Origin: an uncultured Lachnospiraceae bacterium
GTDB taxonomy: Bacteria > Bacillota > Clostridia > Lachnospirales > Lachnospiraceae
NCBI GenBank assembly: GCA_902786515.1
Contig: CADADA010000009.1
Coordinates: 1-64,000 of the forward strand
Length of the DNA stretch: 64,000 nt
Direction: 5' to 3'
The notes under the pieces are model-generated. The model had not been told where the DNA came from. It saw only the letters and a program-made list of their open reading frames with translations, and made no database searches. The translations under genes were made by a program, and so were the position numbers. Position 1 is the first letter of the stretch, and every line of letters starts with the position of its first letter. Of the stretch, positions 61,488 through 64,000 are shown piece by piece.

Positions 61488-62765
61488 ATGGGAAAAATAC
61501 TAAAAAAAATAATAGGGTGTATAGTATTTATATGCTTATTTGCCGTAGTGTTTTATAAAGTAGACAAGCTTTTAGAAGACAAAAGAGGACTAAGTAAGTA
61601 CAATCAGTTTTATAACAGTGACACAAATTTTGATGTTATTTTTTTCGGGACAAGTCATACCTACCACTCTGTTTTCACCCAGGAGCTGTGGAAAAATTAC
61701 GGTATAACATCCTATAACTGGGGATATTCACACTGTACTCTTGCAGAGGACTATTATCTGTTGCAGGAAGTTGTAAAATATACGGATCCGAAGCTTGTTG
61801 TGATAGATTTGTACGGTCTTACGGAATATGAGGAAAAAGGAAACGGAAAATATAATACGGAAAAAGTTGAATTACAGCATCCGCAGTTTGATACTATTCC
61901 GTTTTCAAGTTCAAAGTATACGGCAATTAAGGATATCTTTGATGATTATTATGATAATTGGGATTATCTGTTTAATTTTGCATTGTATCACAACAGATGG
62001 GGCGAACTTACAGAGTATGATTTTGGTTCAGGTTATCTTAAGCATAAAGACAATTACCAGAAGGGGTCAAGTATATTGTTTGGACACGCAAGTACGGTAT
62101 ATATACCGAATGCACAGTACACACAGGTTGATATAGATACGAAATGTGCTGAATACATTCCGAGAATCATTGAGTTTTGTAAAGAAAAAGATATCAAGCT
62201 CCAGTTTGTATACCTGCCGTATCCTGCGGAGGAATACCAGCAAAATGTTGCTCATACACTGGAAGACTATTTTGTACAGTACGACAGCTGCTCATACAGA
62301 AACTTTTTAGATGACGGAATACTTGATGAGATGACTGATATTTACGACGATGGTTCCCACGTAAATTACTTGGGAGCATATAAAATTACCATGGAGTTAG
62401 GAAAATATCTGCAGGAAACGTACGGATTAAAGGATTACAGAGAAGACCCGGAATATGCATCGTGGGATAAGGATTATGAAAAATATGTAAATTTCAAATC
62501 AGGACGTTTTAAAAGAAATCAGGTTATAGATAATCTCATACTGGGATATGGTGGAGACTATCGTATTAAACTTCAGGTGAATGCAGCATCGGATATACTG
62601 AAGAAAAACAAGGTGTTAAAAAGCCTTGTGAAACAATACGGTGACAGCCTGGAAGTAGAATACGTAGAGAACCTTTCAGCAAACGAAGAAGATTATGAAA
62701 CAATCATCTGGATATATGATGCAAAAACAGATGCAGAAGTAATGGTAACCGGAACAAAAATGTAA
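61488..62765 (+). CDS. SGNH-like membrane-anchored acyl-transfer partner (DltD/AlgJ-like role)
   Basis: 425 residues: one N-terminal membrane anchor, then an SGNH-hydrolase-like domain with the nucleophile block FFGTSHTYHS near residue 55, an Asn/Gly block (YNWGYSHCTLAEDYY) and the Asp/His block DDGSHVNYLGAYK near residue 290. About 80 further residues at the C-terminus have no motif. It pairs with the MBOAT protein to finish O-acylation of a cell-surface glycan outside the cell. The exact acceptor is unknown. Confidence 0.8.
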   Translation: MGKILKKIIGCIVFICLFAVVFYKVDKLLEDKRGLSKYNQFYNSDTNFDVIFFGTSHTYHSVFTQELWKNYGITSYNWGYSHCTLAEDYYLLQEVVKYTDPKLVVIDLYGLTEYEEKGNGKYNTEKVELQHPQFDTIPFSSSKYTAIKDIFDDYYDNWDYLFNFALYHNRWGELTEYDFGSGYLKHKDNYQKGSSILFGHASTVYIPNAQYTQVDIDTKCAEYIPRIIEFCKEKDIKLQFVYLPYPAEEYQQNVAHTLEDYFVQYDSCSYRNFLDDGILDEMTDIYDDGSHVNYLGAYKITMELGKYLQETYGLKDYREDPEYASWDKDYEKYVNFKSGRFKRNQVIDNLILGYGGDYRIKLQVNAASDILKKNKVLKSLVKQYGDSLEVEYVENLSANEEDYETIIWIYDAKTDAEVMVTGTKM

Positions 62766-62771
62766 TAACAT

Positions 62772-62800
62772 TTGACATGGCAAAAAACTTGTGGTATAAG
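62772..62800 (+). promoter_or_regulatory. Promoter of the antiporter gene
   Basis: TTGACA (62772-62777), 17 bases and TATAAG (62795-62800), 43 bases before the start codon. Confidence 0.8.
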
Positions 62801-62843
62801 AATATGTATTTGCATTAAAGAAAAATTTTAATGGAGGTACATT

Positions 62844-64000
62844 ATGGAAAATCTTGGAGAAACACTGCCACTATGGTTTTGCATACCATTTGCAGGAATG
62901 CTTTTATGCATTGCCGTGGTTCCGCTTATAAAGGCTGAGTGGTGGGAAAAACACAAACCTATAGTTGTAGCATTTTGGTCATTACTATTCTTAATACCGT
63001 TCGGTATACGTTACGGGGCATCTTTGGCGGTTGAAAAGCTGACAGAGGTAATGGTTGGAGATTATATAACTTTTATAGTATTGTTATTCGGCTTGTTTTG
63101 CGTTGCGGCAAATATCAGTCTGGAAGGCGACCTTGCAGGAAGCCCGAAGGTAAATGTATTGATGCTGCTTATCGGAACACTGCTTTCAAGCTGGATAGGA
63201 ACAACCGGCTCAAGCATGCTTATGATTAGACCTATCATAAGGGCAAATAAATGGAGAGCCAGAAAAAAGCAGATAGTAGTATTCTTTATTTTTCTTGTAT
63301 CAAATATCGGAGGCTGTCTTACGCCTGTAGGAGACCCGCCATTGCTTATGGGATTTACTAATGGAATAGATTTCTTCTGGAGTTTAAAACTTCTGCCGAT
63401 AATGCTGATAAATACTTTATTGCTGTTGATTATATTTTATGTGCTGGATAGAAGAGCGTACAGAAAAGACCTCGCAGCAGGTTTGCGTCCGGTACTTAAG
63501 AAAAATCCGGAAAAACTTCACATAACCGGAGCACACAACATTTTATTTATCGGCATTATCGTGGGAGCTGTTATATTAAGCGGAATCCTTCCGAAAATCA
63601 ATCCGGTATTCGGAGAAGGACCAGTTATATTTGGAGAAACATTTTCGTTCGCATCCATGATAGAGATAGTCCTGATTTTGATTTCATCATATCTGGCATT
63701 TAAAACCACTGATAAACACATAAGAGAAAAGAACCATTTTACATGGGATGCAATAGAAGAGGTAGCCGTGTTATTTATAGGAATATTCATCACCATGATT
63801 CCTGCGCTGATGATACTTAAATCACAGGGAGGAAAACTTGGACTTACCGCACCGGGACAGTACTTCTGGATTACAGGAGCGTTGTCATCCTTCCTCGATA
63901 ACACACCTACATATCTTGTATTTTTTACAACTGCAGCATCTGCAGGTTACAAGGCGGGAGTCAGCACCATTATGGGAATCATCCCGGAGACGATTCTTAT
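62844..64000 (+). CDS. Sodium:proton antiporter / citrate-transporter-like protein (3' end beyond window)
   Basis: The frame is open from the ATG at 62844 (GGAGG 6 bases upstream) to the end of the window, 385 codons. The product has about ten membrane segments and motifs of the NhaD-like part of the ion-transporter superfamily: TTGSSMLMIRPIIRAN, SNIGGCLTPVGDPPLLMGF and ALSSFLDNTPTYLVFF, which form the two conserved transport sites. It probably exchanges Na+ for H+; a dicarboxylate substrate cannot be excluded. The C-terminal part is missing. Confidence 0.85.
   Translation, partial: MENLGETLPLWFCIPFAGMLLCIAVVPLIKAEWWEKHKPIVVAFWSLLFLIPFGIRYGASLAVEKLTEVMVGDYITFIVLLFGLFCVAANISLEGDLAGSPKVNVLMLLIGTLLSSWIGTTGSSMLMIRPIIRANKWRARKKQIVVFFIFLVSNIGGCLTPVGDPPLLMGFTNGIDFFWSLKLLPIMLINTLLLLIIFYVLDRRAYRKDLAAGLRPVLKKNPEKLHITGAHNILFIGIIVGAVILSGILPKINPVFGEGPVIFGETFSFASMIEIVLILISSYLAFKTTDKHIREKNHFTWDAIEEVAVLFIGIFITMIPALMILKSQGGKLGLTAPGQYFWITGALSSFLDNTPTYLVFFTTAASAGYKAGVSTIMGIIPETIL

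Overview
The window looks like the chromosome of a low-GC, anaerobic, Gram-positive Clostridia member, most likely a gut Lachnospiraceae. The basis is the large secreted BspA-like, Big2 and fibronectin-III surface proteins, the GHKL/LytTR two-component systems, an Rrf2-suf operon, the [FeFe]-hydrogenase maturase HydG and a flagellin methylase, all in AT-rich DNA with strong GGAGG ribosome sites. I see no rRNA, tRNA, CRISPR array or intact transposase.

Layout. 0-6.3 kb: a 5'-truncated leucine-rich-repeat surface protein and a secreted papain-like protease carrying two starch-binding-like modules. 6.4-13.4 kb: a GHKL/LytTR system, a degenerate receiver gene behind a LytTR-type promoter, and a 1411-residue surface protein. 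13.5-17.9 kb: a decaying tandem array of AAA-ATPase/PD-(D/E)XK genes (one broken by a 49-bp deletion, one intact, one 3' remnant) mixed with DUF4474 and lipoprotein debris. 17.8-30 kb: a second GHKL/LytTR system, an unrecognised membrane protein, an Ldh2/malate-type dehydrogenase, hydG and a 1608-residue beta-helix surface protein. 29.7-29.9 kb: a 53-bp tandem repeat. 30.1-37.3 kb: rrf2-sufCBDSU, a DHH phosphoesterase and a YfcE-like phosphoesterase. 37.4-39.4 kb: a padR/DUF1700/DUF4097 operon. 53.3-64 kb: a MacB-like exporter with two adaptor genes, fliB, an MBOAT/SGNH acylation pair and a truncated ion antiporter.

The main discovery is at 39.45-52.15 kb: a complete thiopeptide (micrococcin/thiocillin-type) biosynthetic cluster. 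A 54-codon gene at 41421-41585 encodes a 39-residue acidic leader and the core SCTTCVCSCSSCCSA, one serine away in pattern from the thiocillin core SCTTCVCTCSCCTT. It is followed, in the same order as tclI-J-K-L-M-N, by an RRE/Ocin-ThiF-like partner, a YcaO cyclodehydratase ending in PHPFP, a LanB-type glutamylating dehydratase, an elimination-domain protein, a presumed pyridine synthase and a SagB-type azoline dehydrogenase. A DrrAB-like ABC exporter precedes the precursor.

Behind the biosynthetic genes, on its own promoter, lies what looks like a new self-protection and control module: a stand-alone TipAS-like (thiopeptide-binding) protein without the reactive cysteines of TipA, an AAA+ ATPase, and a LytTR regulator whose phospho-acceptor aspartate is replaced by asparagine and which has no kinase partner. 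A perfect 16-bp direct repeat with 20-bp period sits just upstream of the exporter promoter and is the likely LytTR operator. No second ribosomal protein L11 gene, the known thiocillin self-resistance, is present in the window.
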